A DNA stretch of 64,000 nucleotides from Pseudolabrys sp. (GTDB taxonomy: Bacteria > Pseudomonadota > Alphaproteobacteria > Rhizobiales > Xanthobacteraceae). The notes below the pieces were generated by a model. It ran no database searches, was not told where the DNA came from, and saw nothing but the letters and a program-made list of their open reading frames with translations. Of this stretch, positions 15,874 to 23,981 are shown one piece after another. The stretch lies in assembly GCA_029980465.1 (NCBI GenBank), contig JARYIJ010000001.1, forward strand, positions 2,863,501-2,927,500. Reading direction: 5' to 3'. The stretch's first letter is position 1. Every line of letters begins with the position of its first letter. Made by a program: the position numbers and the translations under genes.

Positions 15874-16899
15874 CTAGTGCGCTCGCGCGGTGCAGAATTC
15901 GACCGTTTCGAGCAGCGCGCGTTTGGTGTCCGATTCCGGCGCCAGCGCCAGCGCATCGACCGCGATCTCGCCGTAGTGCCGCGCGCGCTGCACCGTGTCC
16001 TCGATGGCGCGGTGCTGCGTCATGAAGCCGATCGCCGTCTCGAGGTCGCCGTCGCTCTGCTCGCCCTTGCCGAGCGTGCGATTCCAGAATTCGCGCTCGG
16101 CCGGCGAGCCGCGCCGGTAGGACAGCACGACCGGCAGTGTGATCTTGCCCTCGCGGAAATCGTCGCCGACATTCTTGCCGAGCTTCGACGACTTGCCGCC
16201 GTAATCGAGCGCGTCGTCGATGAGCTGGAAGGCGATGCCGAGGTTCATGCCGTAGGAGCGGCACGCCGCCTGTTCGGCCTTGGGTCGGCCGGCCAGCACC
16301 GGCGACACCTCGCAGGCGGCGGCGAACAGCTCCGCGGTCTTGGCGCGGATCACGGCGAGATATTCATCCTCGCTGGTCGCGGTGTTCTTGGCCGCGGCAA
16401 GCTGCATGACTTCGCCTTCGGCGATGACAGCGGCGGCGTTCGACAGGATTTCGAGGGCGCGCAGGTTGCCGACCTCGACCATCATCTTGAAGGCCTGGCC
16501 GAGCAGGAAGTCGCCGACCAGCACGCTCGCCTCGTTGCCCCACAGGAGCCGCGCCGCCGGCTTGCCGCGGCGCATGTCGCTCTCGTCGACGACGTCGTCA
16601 TGCAGAAGGGTGGCGGTGTGCATGAACTCGACCGCGGCGGCGAACCGGATATGGCCGTCGCCGGCGTAGTTCGACAGTTGCGCCATCGCCAGGGTCAGCA
16701 TCGGCCGCAGCCGCTTGCCGCCCGAGGAAATCAGGTGATTGGCGACCTCCGGGATCATGGTGACGTCGGAGCCGGTCCGCGACAGGATCGTGGCGTTCAC
16801 CCGCTCCATGTCGGGCGCGAGAAGCTCGACCAGCCGCTCGATCGACGCCGAGGGCTGACTTTCAAAAGGGACGATGACGGCCAAAGACCTGCTCCGCAT
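15874..16899 (-). CDS. Polyprenyl (octaprenyl/decaprenyl-type) diphosphate synthase
   Basis: 341 residues; a trans-prenyltransferase that adds isopentenyl units to make the ubiquinone side chain. First aspartate-rich motif HDDVVDESDMRRGKPAA (D101, D102, D105) and second QLIDDALDYGG (about 225-235). SSGGKRLRP (about 58-66) binds the allylic diphosphate. Chain length (C40 or C50) cannot be set by eye, though alphaproteobacteria of this group usually make Q10. It is divergent from the DUF2007 gene. Confidence 0.92.
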   Translation of the reverse strand: MRSRSLAVIVPFESQPSASIERLVELLAPDMERVNATILSRTGSDVTMIPEVANHLISSGGKRLRPMLTLAMAQLSNYAGDGHIRFAAAVEFMHTATLLHDDVVDESDMRRGKPAARLLWGNEASVLVGDFLLGQAFKMMVEVGNLRALEILSNAAAVIAEGEVMQLAAAKNTATSEDEYLAVIRAKTAELFAAACEVSPVLAGRPKAEQAACRSYGMNLGIAFQLIDDALDYGGKSSKLGKNVGDDFREGKITLPVVLSYRRGSPAEREFWNRTLGKGEQSDGDLETAIGFMTQHRAIEDTVQRARHYGEIAVDALALAPESDTKRALLETVEFCTARAH

Positions 16900-17013
16900 T
16901 AAAACGGCGGGAGCATAGGGACGGGTCTTGCGGGCCGCAAGTTTTCAGGCTCAACCCTGTCTTGCGCTAAAGTCGAATAGACCGGCGTTTCGGCGTCCGA
17001 AGGGAGAGGGGCA

Positions 17014-17241
17014 ATGCGTGAAATCCTGCGCACCAACAATCCGGTGGTGATCTCGGCGGTCGGCGCCCTGTTCGACGGCGCGCAAATCCAGCACATCGTG
17101 CTCGACCAGAACATGAGCGTCCTCGAAGGCTCGCTCGGCATCATCCCGCGCCGCATCCTCGTCGTTGAGGGCCAGGTGCTGCGGGCGCGCCAGTTGCTTC
17201 ACGATGCGGGCCTCGGCCACGAGCTGCGTCCCGATGAGTGA
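17014..17241 (+). CDS. DUF2007 domain protein (putative signal transducing protein family)
   Basis: 75 residues. MREILRTNNPVVISAVGALFDGAQI and NMSVLEGSLGIIPRRILVVEG follow the DUF2007 pattern, a small ferredoxin-like fold. No biochemical role is established. A GAAGGGAGAGG Shine-Dalgarno precedes the ATG. Its stop overlaps the start of the methyltransferase by 8 bp, so the two are almost certainly one transcript, and the pair may act in the same pathway (inference). Confidence 0.85.
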   Translation: MREILRTNNPVVISAVGALFDGAQIQHIVLDQNMSVLEGSLGIIPRRILVVEGQVLRARQLLHDAGLGHELRPDE

Positions 17242-18007
17242 GATCGACAGTCTCGATACGACGATCGACGCCGTGCTCGGCGGCCGGCTCCGGATTCGCC
17301 AGCCGCGCCGCGGCCACCGCATCGGCCACGACGCGATCCTGCTCGCCGCCGTGACCGGCGGGAGCTACGGACAGCAGGCGGTCGAATTCGGCGCCGGCGT
17401 CGGCGCCGCGGGACTGGCGGTGGCGAGCCGCTGTCCCGGACTGCGCGTGACGTTGGTCGAGATCGACCCGGTATTGAGCGCGCTGGCGAAGGAGAACGCG
17501 CGCCTCAACCGCTTCGACGAGCGCTTCAAGGTGGTGACGCATGACGTCACGCTGCCGACCTTGTTTGCCGCCGACAACGTGATGGGCGGCAGCGCCGACC
17601 GCGTCCTGATGAATCCGCCGTTCAACGATGCGGAGCGGCACAATGTGTCGCCCGATCCTTCGCGCGCGCTGGCGCATGCCGCGCCGTCCGATACGCTGTC
17701 ACGCTGGATCGGCACGGCGGCGAGTGCGCTCAACGCGCGCGGCGTGTTGACGATGATCTGGCGCGCCGATGCGCTGGCCGGGGTGCTGGGGGCGCTGCGT
17801 CACGAGTTCGGCGACGTCGCGGTGCTGCCGGTGCATCCGCGGCCCGGCGCGCCGGCGATCCGTGTGCTCATCCGTGCCGTCAAGGGCCAGCAGGCGCCGC
17901 TGGCGTTGCTGCCTGGATTGATCCTCAACGATGAAAACGGCCGCCCATCGGCGGCGGCCGAAGCCGTGCTGCGCGAGGGCAAGCCGTTGCCGCTTGCGTC
18001 GTTTTAG
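17234..18007 (+). CDS. TrmN6/YfiC-like tRNA adenine methyltransferase
   Basis: 257 residues with a class I SAM-dependent methyltransferase fold. GHRIGHDAILLAA (about 27-39), the SAM loop EFGAGVGAAGL (about 51-61) and the catalytic NPPF (127-130) match the group that methylates N6 of A37 in tRNA-Val, as YfiC does in E. coli. The related HemK-type N5-glutamine methyltransferases share NPPF, so the substrate is not certain. The start at 17234 overlaps the DUF2007 gene. The C-terminal 60 residues are less conserved. Confidence 0.82.
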   Translation: MSEIDSLDTTIDAVLGGRLRIRQPRRGHRIGHDAILLAAVTGGSYGQQAVEFGAGVGAAGLAVASRCPGLRVTLVEIDPVLSALAKENARLNRFDERFKVVTHDVTLPTLFAADNVMGGSADRVLMNPPFNDAERHNVSPDPSRALAHAAPSDTLSRWIGTAASALNARGVLTMIWRADALAGVLGALRHEFGDVAVLPVHPRPGAPAIRVLIRAVKGQQAPLALLPGLILNDENGRPSAAAEAVLREGKPLPLASF

Positions 18008-18019
18008 GCGGCCGCCGGC

Positions 18020-18145
18020 TCAAGACCGGTGCCAGCGCCGCGTGCCAAATTGCTGCTTGATCCGGGCAATCTGCTCCTCGCCAATCTGCGCGAGGCCGAT
18101 GATCACGCCAAACAGCAATACGAGGAAAGCCAGCTTTGGGTCCAT
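18020..18145 (-). CDS. 41-residue single-pass membrane protein
   Basis: MDPKLAFLVLLFGVIIGLAQ... has one membrane helix (about 5-21) followed by a basic cytoplasmic-type tail (ARIKQQFGTRRWHRS). A GAGGTG Shine-Dalgarno lies at good distance from the ATG at 18145. It is convergent with the methyltransferase and divergent from the S49 peptidase. No family is recognised. Support is the hydropathy pattern, the ribosome site and the position; a shadow ORF is possible but less likely. Confidence 0.6.
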   Translation of the reverse strand: MDPKLAFLVLLFGVIIGLAQIGEEQIARIKQQFGTRRWHRS

Positions 18146-18289
18146 GGCAGCACCTCGACTTGCGTGCCGCCTGCCCTGATGGCGGCACCACGTGCGATGC
18201 AAACTGCAGGCTAATGGTAAAACAAAGGCAAATATCAAAGTTCCGGTATCACTTTGACTTGAGCGACAGTGGCTGCCTAAGTGGCGCTC

Positions 18290-19186
18290 ATGACAGGCGC
18301 AGCAAAACCGATGCCCGATCTTCTGAAAATGACTCTCGACGGCCTGGGGCCGCTGGTTCCGGCGCGCTTCCGCAGCGATACGCCGGTCGTTCCCGTGGTC
18401 CGGCTGTCCGGAATTATCGGAACAGTGACGCAGTGGCGGCCCGGCCTGACGCTCGCCAGCCAGGCCAAGGTCCTCGACAAGGCGTTCGGCGTGCGCAACG
18501 CGCGGGCGGTCGCGTTGCTCATCAATTCGCCGGGCGGCTCGCCGGCGCAGTCGCATCTGATCTTCCGGCGAATTCGCGAACTGGCCGCTGAAAAGAAGCT
18601 GCCAGTGCTGGCTTTCGTCGAGGATGTCGGCGCATCGGGCGGCTACATGCTGTCGTGCGCGGCGGACGAGATCTTCGCCGATCCGTTCTCGGTGGTCGGC
18701 TCGATCGGCGTCGTCAGCGGCGGCTTCGGCTTCGAGAAGCTGATCGACAAGATCGGCGTCGAGCGACGTCTCCACACCTCGGGCGAGCGCAAGGCGATGC
18801 TCGATCCGTTTTTGCCGGAGAAGCCGGAAGATGTGGAGCGGCTCAAGACGATCCAGAAGGACATCCACGAGCATTTCATCGCCCTGGTGAAAGAGCGCCG
18901 CGACAGCAGGTTGGCCGGAGCCGACGAGACGCTGTTCTCCGGCGAGTTCTGGACGGCGCCCGGCGCGCTCAAACTGGGCCTGATCGACGGCATCGGAGAG
19001 CTGCGCTCGGTCTTGCGCGAGCGTTACGGCGAGAAGGTGCGCACGCCGTTGATCAGCGCGGAGAAGGGCTCGCTGGTGCGCCGGCTGATCGGCCTTCGCA
19101 CGCCCGACCTGTCGCTGCCGCGCCTTGCCGACGATCTGATCGCAACGCTCGAGGAGCGGGCGATTTGGTCGCGATACGGGCTGTGA
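18290..19186 (+). CDS. S49 family (SppA/SohB-like) serine peptidase
   Basis: 298 residues. This family cuts membrane-embedded or signal peptides with a Ser-Lys dyad. Seen: LLINSPGGSPAQS (about 77-89), the nucleophile in GASGGYMLSCAADEI (S116), and the general base in SGERKAML (K168). No N-terminal membrane helix is visible, unlike many SppA proteins, so it may be cytoplasmic or peripherally bound. ATG at 18290 was chosen; GTG at 18281 is in frame, and neither has a strong ribosome site. Three tiny membrane proteins are coded around it (18020, 19307, 19557). Confidence 0.9.
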   Translation: MTGAAKPMPDLLKMTLDGLGPLVPARFRSDTPVVPVVRLSGIIGTVTQWRPGLTLASQAKVLDKAFGVRNARAVALLINSPGGSPAQSHLIFRRIRELAAEKKLPVLAFVEDVGASGGYMLSCAADEIFADPFSVVGSIGVVSGGFGFEKLIDKIGVERRLHTSGERKAMLDPFLPEKPEDVERLKTIQKDIHEHFIALVKERRDSRLAGADETLFSGEFWTAPGALKLGLIDGIGELRSVLRERYGEKVRTPLISAEKGSLVRRLIGLRTPDLSLPRLADDLIATLEERAIWSRYGL

Positions 19187-19306
19187 TGGAGAAAACCGCC
19201 GGAATCGGAGCGATTTGGCGCTTTGGATGACGAAAACGTCACTCCGCTTGCCGCGAAATCGCCTTGATTATTACGAGACTGCGAACGTCAGTCCGGGAGT
19301 CATCGA

Positions 19307-19507
19307 ATGCCGCCGTTTATCATTCCCCCGCTCGTGAAATGGACGCTGCTTGCCGTCGGCGGCGTCGCGGCGATCCACTGGGTGGTGAAGGAGGTGCGCC
19401 GCGTCAACGAAGAGCTCGATCGTCAGCGGGCTCCGGTGCGCATTCCGCGCCGCGGGCATCTGCCGACGTTGCGGCGTGATCCGTCGACCGGCGAATACCG
19501 GCTCTGA
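19307..19507 (+). CDS. 66-residue membrane-anchored hypothetical protein
   Basis: MPPFIIPPLVKWTLLAVGGVAAIHWVVKEVRRVNEELD: one membrane helix (about 9-27) followed by an amphipathic basic helix, then a basic proline-containing tail ending TGEYRL. GGGAG lies 8 bp before the ATG. No family name is known to me. It is 120 bp after the S49 peptidase on the same strand, and a 27-residue membrane protein is coded on the other strand just downstream. Confidence 0.7.
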   Translation: MPPFIIPPLVKWTLLAVGGVAAIHWVVKEVRRVNEELDRQRAPVRIPRRGHLPTLRRDPSTGEYRL

Positions 19508-19556
19508 TCGCCTTTCAACTGCAAAGTAAGGTCGAAGGTGAGGTCACGGACACGTC

Positions 19557-19640
19557 CTAGCGGGCGTGCCGGTTACCACCAATCATCGCGCCGAAAAACA
19601 GCGCGAGCATGATTATGCCGATCACCTGAAAGGCCGTCAT
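19557..19640 (-). CDS. 27-residue single-pass membrane peptide
   Basis: The peptide MTAFQVIGIIMLALFFGAMI then GGNRHAR* is nearly all one membrane helix with a short basic tail. GGGAGA lies 7-8 bp before the ATG at 19640. It is convergent with the 66-residue protein gene and divergent from glyQ. The coding claim rests on the ribosome site, a complete helix with positive-inside tail and its location among similar tiny proteins; it is too short for statistical support. Confidence 0.5.
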   Translation of the reverse strand: MTAFQVIGIIMLALFFGAMIGGNRHAR

Positions 19641-19787
19641 CGTACGTCTCCCAAACTTGCAACGCGGTTCTTTTCGTTGGTGTCATTGCTACCGCATCGG
19701 GTTCAAAACGCCGTAAAGGCCCGCGCCTTGACCGCTTTTTGACCCCGCCATAGGTTCCCTTTCGATTCCCGTCCTTAACAAAGTTCC

Positions 19788-20765
19788 ATGTTCCCAATGG
19801 GCGATTCGGATCGTCTTAACCTCGTCCATTCGGCTCCGGATAACCTCGATCCGCGCAAGTCGTTCCAGGGCCTGATTTTGGCCCTGCAGCGCTATTGGGC
19901 GGAGCGCGGCTGCGTGATTTTGCAGCCCTACGACATGGAGATGGGCGCGGGGACGTTCCATCCGGCGACGACGCTGCGGGCTTTGGGGCCGAAGCCGTGG
20001 AATGCCGCTTACGTGCAGCCGTCGCGCCGGCCGAAAGACGGCCGTTATGGCGAGAACCCGAACCGGCTGCAGCACTATTACCAGTTTCAGGTGATCCTGA
20101 AGCCGTCGCCGCCGGACTTGCAGGACCTCTATCTTAACTCGCTGGCCGCCATCGGCATCGACGCCAGGCTGCACGACATCCGCTTCGTCGAGGACGACTG
20201 GGAAAGCCCGACGCTCGGCGCCTGGGGCCTCGGCTGGGAGTGCTGGTGCGACGGCATGGAGGTGTCGCAGTTCACCTACTTCCAGCAGGTCGCCGGTTTC
20301 GAATGCGCGCCGGTCGCCGGCGAGCTGACCTACGGTCTCGAGCGTCTCGCGATGTACGTGCAGGGTGTCGAGAACGTCTACGACCTCAATTTCAACGGCG
20401 CCCAGGGCGACAGGAAAGTCACCTATGGCGACGTCTTCCTTCAGGCCGAGCAGGAATTCTCGCGGCACAATTTCGAATTCGCCGACACCACGATGCTGTT
20501 CGAGCAGTTCAGGATGGCGGAAGCGGCATGCCGCAAATATCTCGCCGACGGCTGGCAGAAGCCGAACGACGGCGGCGGCGCTGGACGCCACCTGATGGCG
20601 CTGCCGGCTTACGACCAGTGCATCAAGGCGAGCCACGTCTTCAACCTGCTCGACGCGCGCGGCGTCATCTCGGTGACGGAGCGGCAGAGCTACATCCTGC
20701 GCGTGCGCGAGCTGGCGAAAGCCTGCGGCGAGGCGTGGCTGGCGACGGCCGGCGGCGGCGCCTGA
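19788..20765 (+). CDS. glyQ: Glycyl-tRNA synthetase alpha subunit
   Basis: 325 residues. It is the catalytic subunit of the bacterial alpha2-beta2 glycyl-tRNA synthetase, which charges tRNA-Gly. Seen: [76 protein letters not shown] and [19 protein letters not shown], all standard for GlyQ. The start is ATG 19788, or ATG 19797 three codons later. The partner glyS lies 3.2 kb downstream on the same strand, separated by lemA, DUF2207 and the DUF559 insertion; in many related genomes the two are closer. Confidence 0.97.
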   Translation: MFPMGDSDRLNLVHSAPDNLDPRKSFQGLILALQRYWAERGCVILQPYDMEMGAGTFHPATTLRALGPKPWNAAYVQPSRRPKDGRYGENPNRLQHYYQFQVILKPSPPDLQDLYLNSLAAIGIDARLHDIRFVEDDWESPTLGAWGLGWECWCDGMEVSQFTYFQQVAGFECAPVAGELTYGLERLAMYVQGVENVYDLNFNGAQGDRKVTYGDVFLQAEQEFSRHNFEFADTTMLFEQFRMAEAACRKYLADGWQKPNDGGGAGRHLMALPAYDQCIKASHVFNLLDARGVISVTERQSYILRVRELAKACGEAWLATAGGGA

Positions 20766-20859
20766 CGGCCCGGCCGATCAATCGGCGGCGGGTTGAACCT
20801 GACGGCGCGGCCGGGCGACGAATCCTGTAGTCTGGCAACGCCGCATTCAGGGGGCGCTG

Positions 20860-21417
20860 ATGGTGATCTGGGTCGTCGCGGGACTCGTCGTTCTGGTCGC
20901 GCTCTACGCGATCGTCGTCTTCAACCGGCTGGTCGGGTTGCGCCAGATGGCGAACGAGGCCTGGAGCGGCATCGACGTGCAGCTCAAGCGCCGCGCCGAC
21001 CTGGTGCCGAACCTCGTCGACACCGTGAAGGGCTACGCCGCGCACGAGCGCACCACGCTCGAGGACGTCGTCACGCTGCGCCAGCAGGCCGGCGCGGTGC
21101 CGCCGGGCGACGTCGCCGGCCGCGCGCAGGCCGAGGGCGCGCTGTCGCTGGCGCTCGGCAAATTGATGGCGGTCGCCGAGGCCTATCCGGACCTCAAGGC
21201 CAGCGCCAACTTCCTCGACTTGCAGAAACAGCTCGCCGATCTCGAGAACGAGATCCAGATGGCGCGGCGCTACTACAACGGCACGGTGCGCAACCTCAAC
21301 ACCACGGTGCAGTCGTTTCCGAGCAGCATCGTCGCCGGCATCGGCGGGTTCGCGGCCCGCAGCTACTTCGAGCTCTCAGGCCCCGGCGAAGCCGCGGCGC
21401 CGCAGGTCACGCTTTAG
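20860..21417 (+). CDS. LemA family protein
   Basis: 185 residues. An N-terminal membrane anchor (about 2-20, VIWVVAGLVVLVALYAIVVF) is followed by the LemA core NRLVGLRQMANEAWSGIDVQLKRRADLVPNLVDTVKGYAAHE and a coiled-coil-rich region ending YYNGTVRNLNTTVQSFPSSIVAG. LemA proteins have an exposed helical bundle of unknown role. The DUF2207 gene starts 4 bp after the stop, the usual LemA/DUF2207 pairing, which suggests one membrane complex. Confidence 0.92.
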   Translation: MVIWVVAGLVVLVALYAIVVFNRLVGLRQMANEAWSGIDVQLKRRADLVPNLVDTVKGYAAHERTTLEDVVTLRQQAGAVPPGDVAGRAQAEGALSLALGKLMAVAEAYPDLKASANFLDLQKQLADLENEIQMARRYYNGTVRNLNTTVQSFPSSIVAGIGGFAARSYFELSGPGEAAAPQVTL

Positions 21418-21421
21418 TACG

Positions 21422-23377
21422 ATGTGGCGAGAGCTTTCATTACGTCTCATCGTCGCGCTGATCGCTTGCGCGCTCACAACGCAAGTCCGCGCGGCGGAAG
21501 TCATCCACGCGTTCGACTCGGTCGCGCAGTTGGCCAAGGACGGCACGCTCACCGTCACCGAGACGCTGCGCGTGCGCGCCGAGGGCCGCGACATCCGGCA
21601 CGGCATCTACCGCGACTTCCCGCTGGCGTTCCGCGGCGTCGACGGCCGTGTTCATCAGGTCGGTTTCAAGTTGCTGGAGGTGATGCGCGACGGCAAAGCC
21701 GAAGCGTATCACACCGAAAACTACGATAACGGCATCCGCATCTACGCCGGCAGCAAGGACACGTATGTTTCGACCGGCGATCACACCTACGTTCTGAAAT
21801 ACAGCACCGACCGTCAGGTGCGCTGGTTCAACGGCAAGCCGGAGCTCAACTGGAACGTCACCGGCAATTTCTGGCGCTTCCCGATCTCGGTGGCGAGCTA
21901 CAAGCTCGAGCTCGCCGACGACCTGCGCCCGGCGCGCTGGCTGGCCTTCACCGGGCCGCCGGGCGCGCGCGGCACCGACTGGAGCAGCGGCATCGATCCG
22001 TTCGGCGCGCTGACGGTGACGACGACGCGCGCGCTGCCGCCCGGCAGCGGCCTCACCGTGGTCGCGCTGCTGCCGCCCGGCGCGGTCGATGCGCCGACGG
22101 CGCAGGACGAGTTCTGGTGGTCGGTGCGCGACAACATGCACTGGATCATCGGCATCGGCGGCTTCATCGTGGTCGGCGTTTATTATGTCTGGACCTGGAA
22201 CGCGGTCGGCCGCGATCCCAAGCGCGGCGTCATCATCCCGCTGTTCCATCCGCCGCAGGGCATCTCGCCGGCGCTCGCCAATTACATCCACAACTGGGGT
22301 TTCTCGCGCGAGAAGTGGCGCGCCTTCACGGCGGCGGCGCTCAACCTCGCGGTCAAGGGCCTCGTCCTGTTCGACGACAAGGACAAGACGCTGGTGCTGC
22401 GGGCGACCGGCAAGAAACCGGCGGAGGCGCTGCCCGCGGGCGAGGAGGCGATCTTCCTGTCCATCGGAGCCGAAGGCGGCCAGCTCGAGGTCGACAAGAC
22501 CCACGGTCCGGTCGTCGCCAAGGCCGGCGAGGCCTTCACAAAAAGCATCGAGGCCGAGAACCGCAATCGCTTCTTCAAGCGCAACCTCGGCTACAATGTG
22601 TTCGGCATCGCGCTGACGGCGGTGACGATCGGCGTGCTGTTCGTGTTCGGCCATTTGCAGCAGCAGGACGCCGGCGTGCTCATCGCCTCGATCTTTGGCG
22701 GCATCTTCCTCGGCGTCTTCATCCTTCCCGTCGTGACGGCGCTGTTCAGCGGCGTCGGCTTTGCGTCTCTCTTCAAGCTCGTCGTCGGTTTGATTTTTCT
22801 GGCCGCTTTCGCTGCGTCGTCCTTGTCCGGCTTGGCCTCGACGCTGCACGGCAGCTTGTCCGCGGCCGCGCCAGCGGCCTGGGCTTATGCGGTCGGCAAC
22901 CCGTTTCCGTTCCTGCTGGTCGGCAGCTTCGCCGCGCTCAACGGCCTGTTTTTCTACCTGATGAGGGCGCCGACGGCGTTCGGCCGTCCCGTCATGGACC
23001 AGCTCGACGGCTTCCGCCTGTATCTGACGACCGCCGAGACGCCGCGCCTCGACATGGAGGTGCCGGAGATCACCGGCGAGCGCTTCGAGGCGCTGCTGCC
23101 GTATGCCGTCGCGCTCGACGCCGAGAAGCCGTGGTCGAACGCGTTCGAGGCGGCGCTGCGCAAGGCGCATCCCGACGATCCCGATCCGATGGGTCATTAT
23201 CGCCCGGGCTGGCGCACCGGCGGATGGTCCGGCGGCAGCTTCTCCAACGCGGTGTCGAGTTCGGTCAGCGCCGCCAGCAGTGCCTTCGCCGCCTCGGTGC
23301 CGGCGTCCTCCGGCTCGTCCGGGTTCGGCGGCGGCTCGGGTGGCGGCGGCGGAGGAGGCGGGGGCGGCGGCTGGTGA
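21422..23377 (+). CDS. DUF2207 domain membrane protein
   Basis: 651 residues. Signal peptide (about 1-24, ending VRAAEV), a beta-rich extracytoplasmic DUF2207 domain with IHAFDSVAQLAKDGTLTVTETLRVRAEG, a membrane helix (about 237-255), a cytoplasmic block, three further helices (about 393-500) and a C-terminal serine/glycine tail that ends in a run of glycines and a final tryptophan (SGFGGGSGGGGGGGGGGGW). That tail is normal in the family (general knowledge). It is coupled to lemA. The role is unknown. Confidence 0.9.
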   Translation: MWRELSLRLIVALIACALTTQVRAAEVIHAFDSVAQLAKDGTLTVTETLRVRAEGRDIRHGIYRDFPLAFRGVDGRVHQVGFKLLEVMRDGKAEAYHTENYDNGIRIYAGSKDTYVSTGDHTYVLKYSTDRQVRWFNGKPELNWNVTGNFWRFPISVASYKLELADDLRPARWLAFTGPPGARGTDWSSGIDPFGALTVTTTRALPPGSGLTVVALLPPGAVDAPTAQDEFWWSVRDNMHWIIGIGGFIVVGVYYVWTWNAVGRDPKRGVIIPLFHPPQGISPALANYIHNWGFSREKWRAFTAAALNLAVKGLVLFDDKDKTLVLRATGKKPAEALPAGEEAIFLSIGAEGGQLEVDKTHGPVVAKAGEAFTKSIEAENRNRFFKRNLGYNVFGIALTAVTIGVLFVFGHLQQQDAGVLIASIFGGIFLGVFILPVVTALFSGVGFASLFKLVVGLIFLAAFAASSLSGLASTLHGSLSAAAPAAWAYAVGNPFPFLLVGSFAALNGLFFYLMRAPTAFGRPVMDQLDGFRLYLTTAETPRLDMEVPEITGERFEALLPYAVALDAEKPWSNAFEAALRKAHPDDPDPMGHYRPGWRTGGWSGGSFSNAVSSSVSAASSAFAASVPASSGSSGFGGGSGGGGGGGGGGGW

Positions 23378-23382
23378 TGTAA

Positions 23383-23503
23383 CCCTCCCCTGGAGGGGGA
23401 GGGTTGCCGCGAAAGCGGCGGGGTGGGGTGCGATGCGAGGCCGTCTGATGCGTGATTCCCCTCCCCCCGCGAAGCGGTGGGAGGGGTCAGGGGTGGGGGC
23501 GAT
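23383..23503. repeat. Family C element, copy C3 (tandem pair, left flank of DUF559)
   Basis: Two related units in a row. The first starts CCCTCCCCTGGAGGGGGAGGG with GCCGCGAAAGCGGC then GGGGTGGGG. The second starts CCCCTCCCCCCGCGAAGCGG and ends GGAGGGGTCAGGGGTGGGGG. The second unit is nearly identical, in reverse, to copy C4 at 23871-23920. It begins 6 bp after the DUF2207 stop. Confidence 0.85.
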
Positions 23504-23950
23504 GCGCGCGACGCGTTTCCATCTGATCGAAGAGTCTCAGTAGCCCGTCGTCTGCGACGCGATATGACAGACGCCGAGCGCAAGCTGTGGCGCGCCTTGC
23601 GCGGATGGCGGCAAGGTCATGCGCACTTCAGGAGACAGGCGACCATTGGTCCGTATTTTGCCGACTTCGCCTGCCACTCGAATCGAATTGTGATCGAGCT
23701 TGACGGCGGCCAGCACGGCCAGCACGGCCAGCCGGCCCATGCTGCGCGAGATCGCGCGCGGGATGCATATTTTGCGGACAACGGCTATCAAGTGCTGCGG
23801 TTTTGGAATAACGACGTGATGACAAACATTGAAGGCGTTCTCGGCCGGATCGCGGATACGATCGGTCGCAGCTCGCCCCCCACCCCTGACCCCTCCCCAC
23901 CGCTCCGCGGGGGGAGGGGAACGCAAGCATCGCGACGCGTTGCTCGCTAG
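23477..23950 (+). CDS. DUF559 (Vsr-like, PD-(D/E)XK) endonuclease domain protein
   Basis: About 157 residues from GTG 23477; the domain itself is about residues 22-130. [19 protein letters not shown], then [29 protein letters not shown] with likely catalytic D63, E74 and D76, then [23 protein letters not shown]. The domain resembles very-short-patch repair endonucleases; the substrate is unknown. There is no ATG before the conserved RRLRR start (the first, at 23565, is inside the domain), so translation probably begins in the flanking repeat. The last 25 residues are also translated repeat. GQHGQHGQ comes from a 9-bp unit present three times. It probably inserted between DUF2207 and glyS. Confidence 0.8.
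   Translation: MGGVRGGGDARDAFPSDRRVSVARRLRRDMTDAERKLWRALRGWRQGHAHFRRQATIGPYFADFACHSNRIVIELDGGQHGQHGQPAHAARDRARDAYFADNGYQVLRFWNNDVMTNIEGVLGRIADTIGRSSPPTPDPSPPLRGGRGTQASRRVAR
23871..23920. repeat. Family C element, copy C4 (right flank of DUF559, inverted)
   Basis: The sequence runs from GCTCGCCCCCCACCCCTGAC through CCCTCCCCACCGCTCCGCGG to GGGGAGGGGA. Reverse-complemented it differs from the second unit of C3 by only a few bases. It forms the 3' end of the DUF559 reading frame. Confidence 0.85.
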
Positions 23951-23981
23951 CCTCTATGAGAGGACGCTGACAAAGCCGCCC

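Noticed and set aside
23322..23377. Possible degenerate repeat in the glycine run of the DUF2207 gene
   Set aside because: The GGGGGG-W tail is normal in that family and does not match families A-C.
23829..23981. Extra 51 residues before glyS in the same frame
   Set aside because: They overlap the DUF559 gene in another frame, whereas [12 protein letters not shown] is the normal GlyS start.
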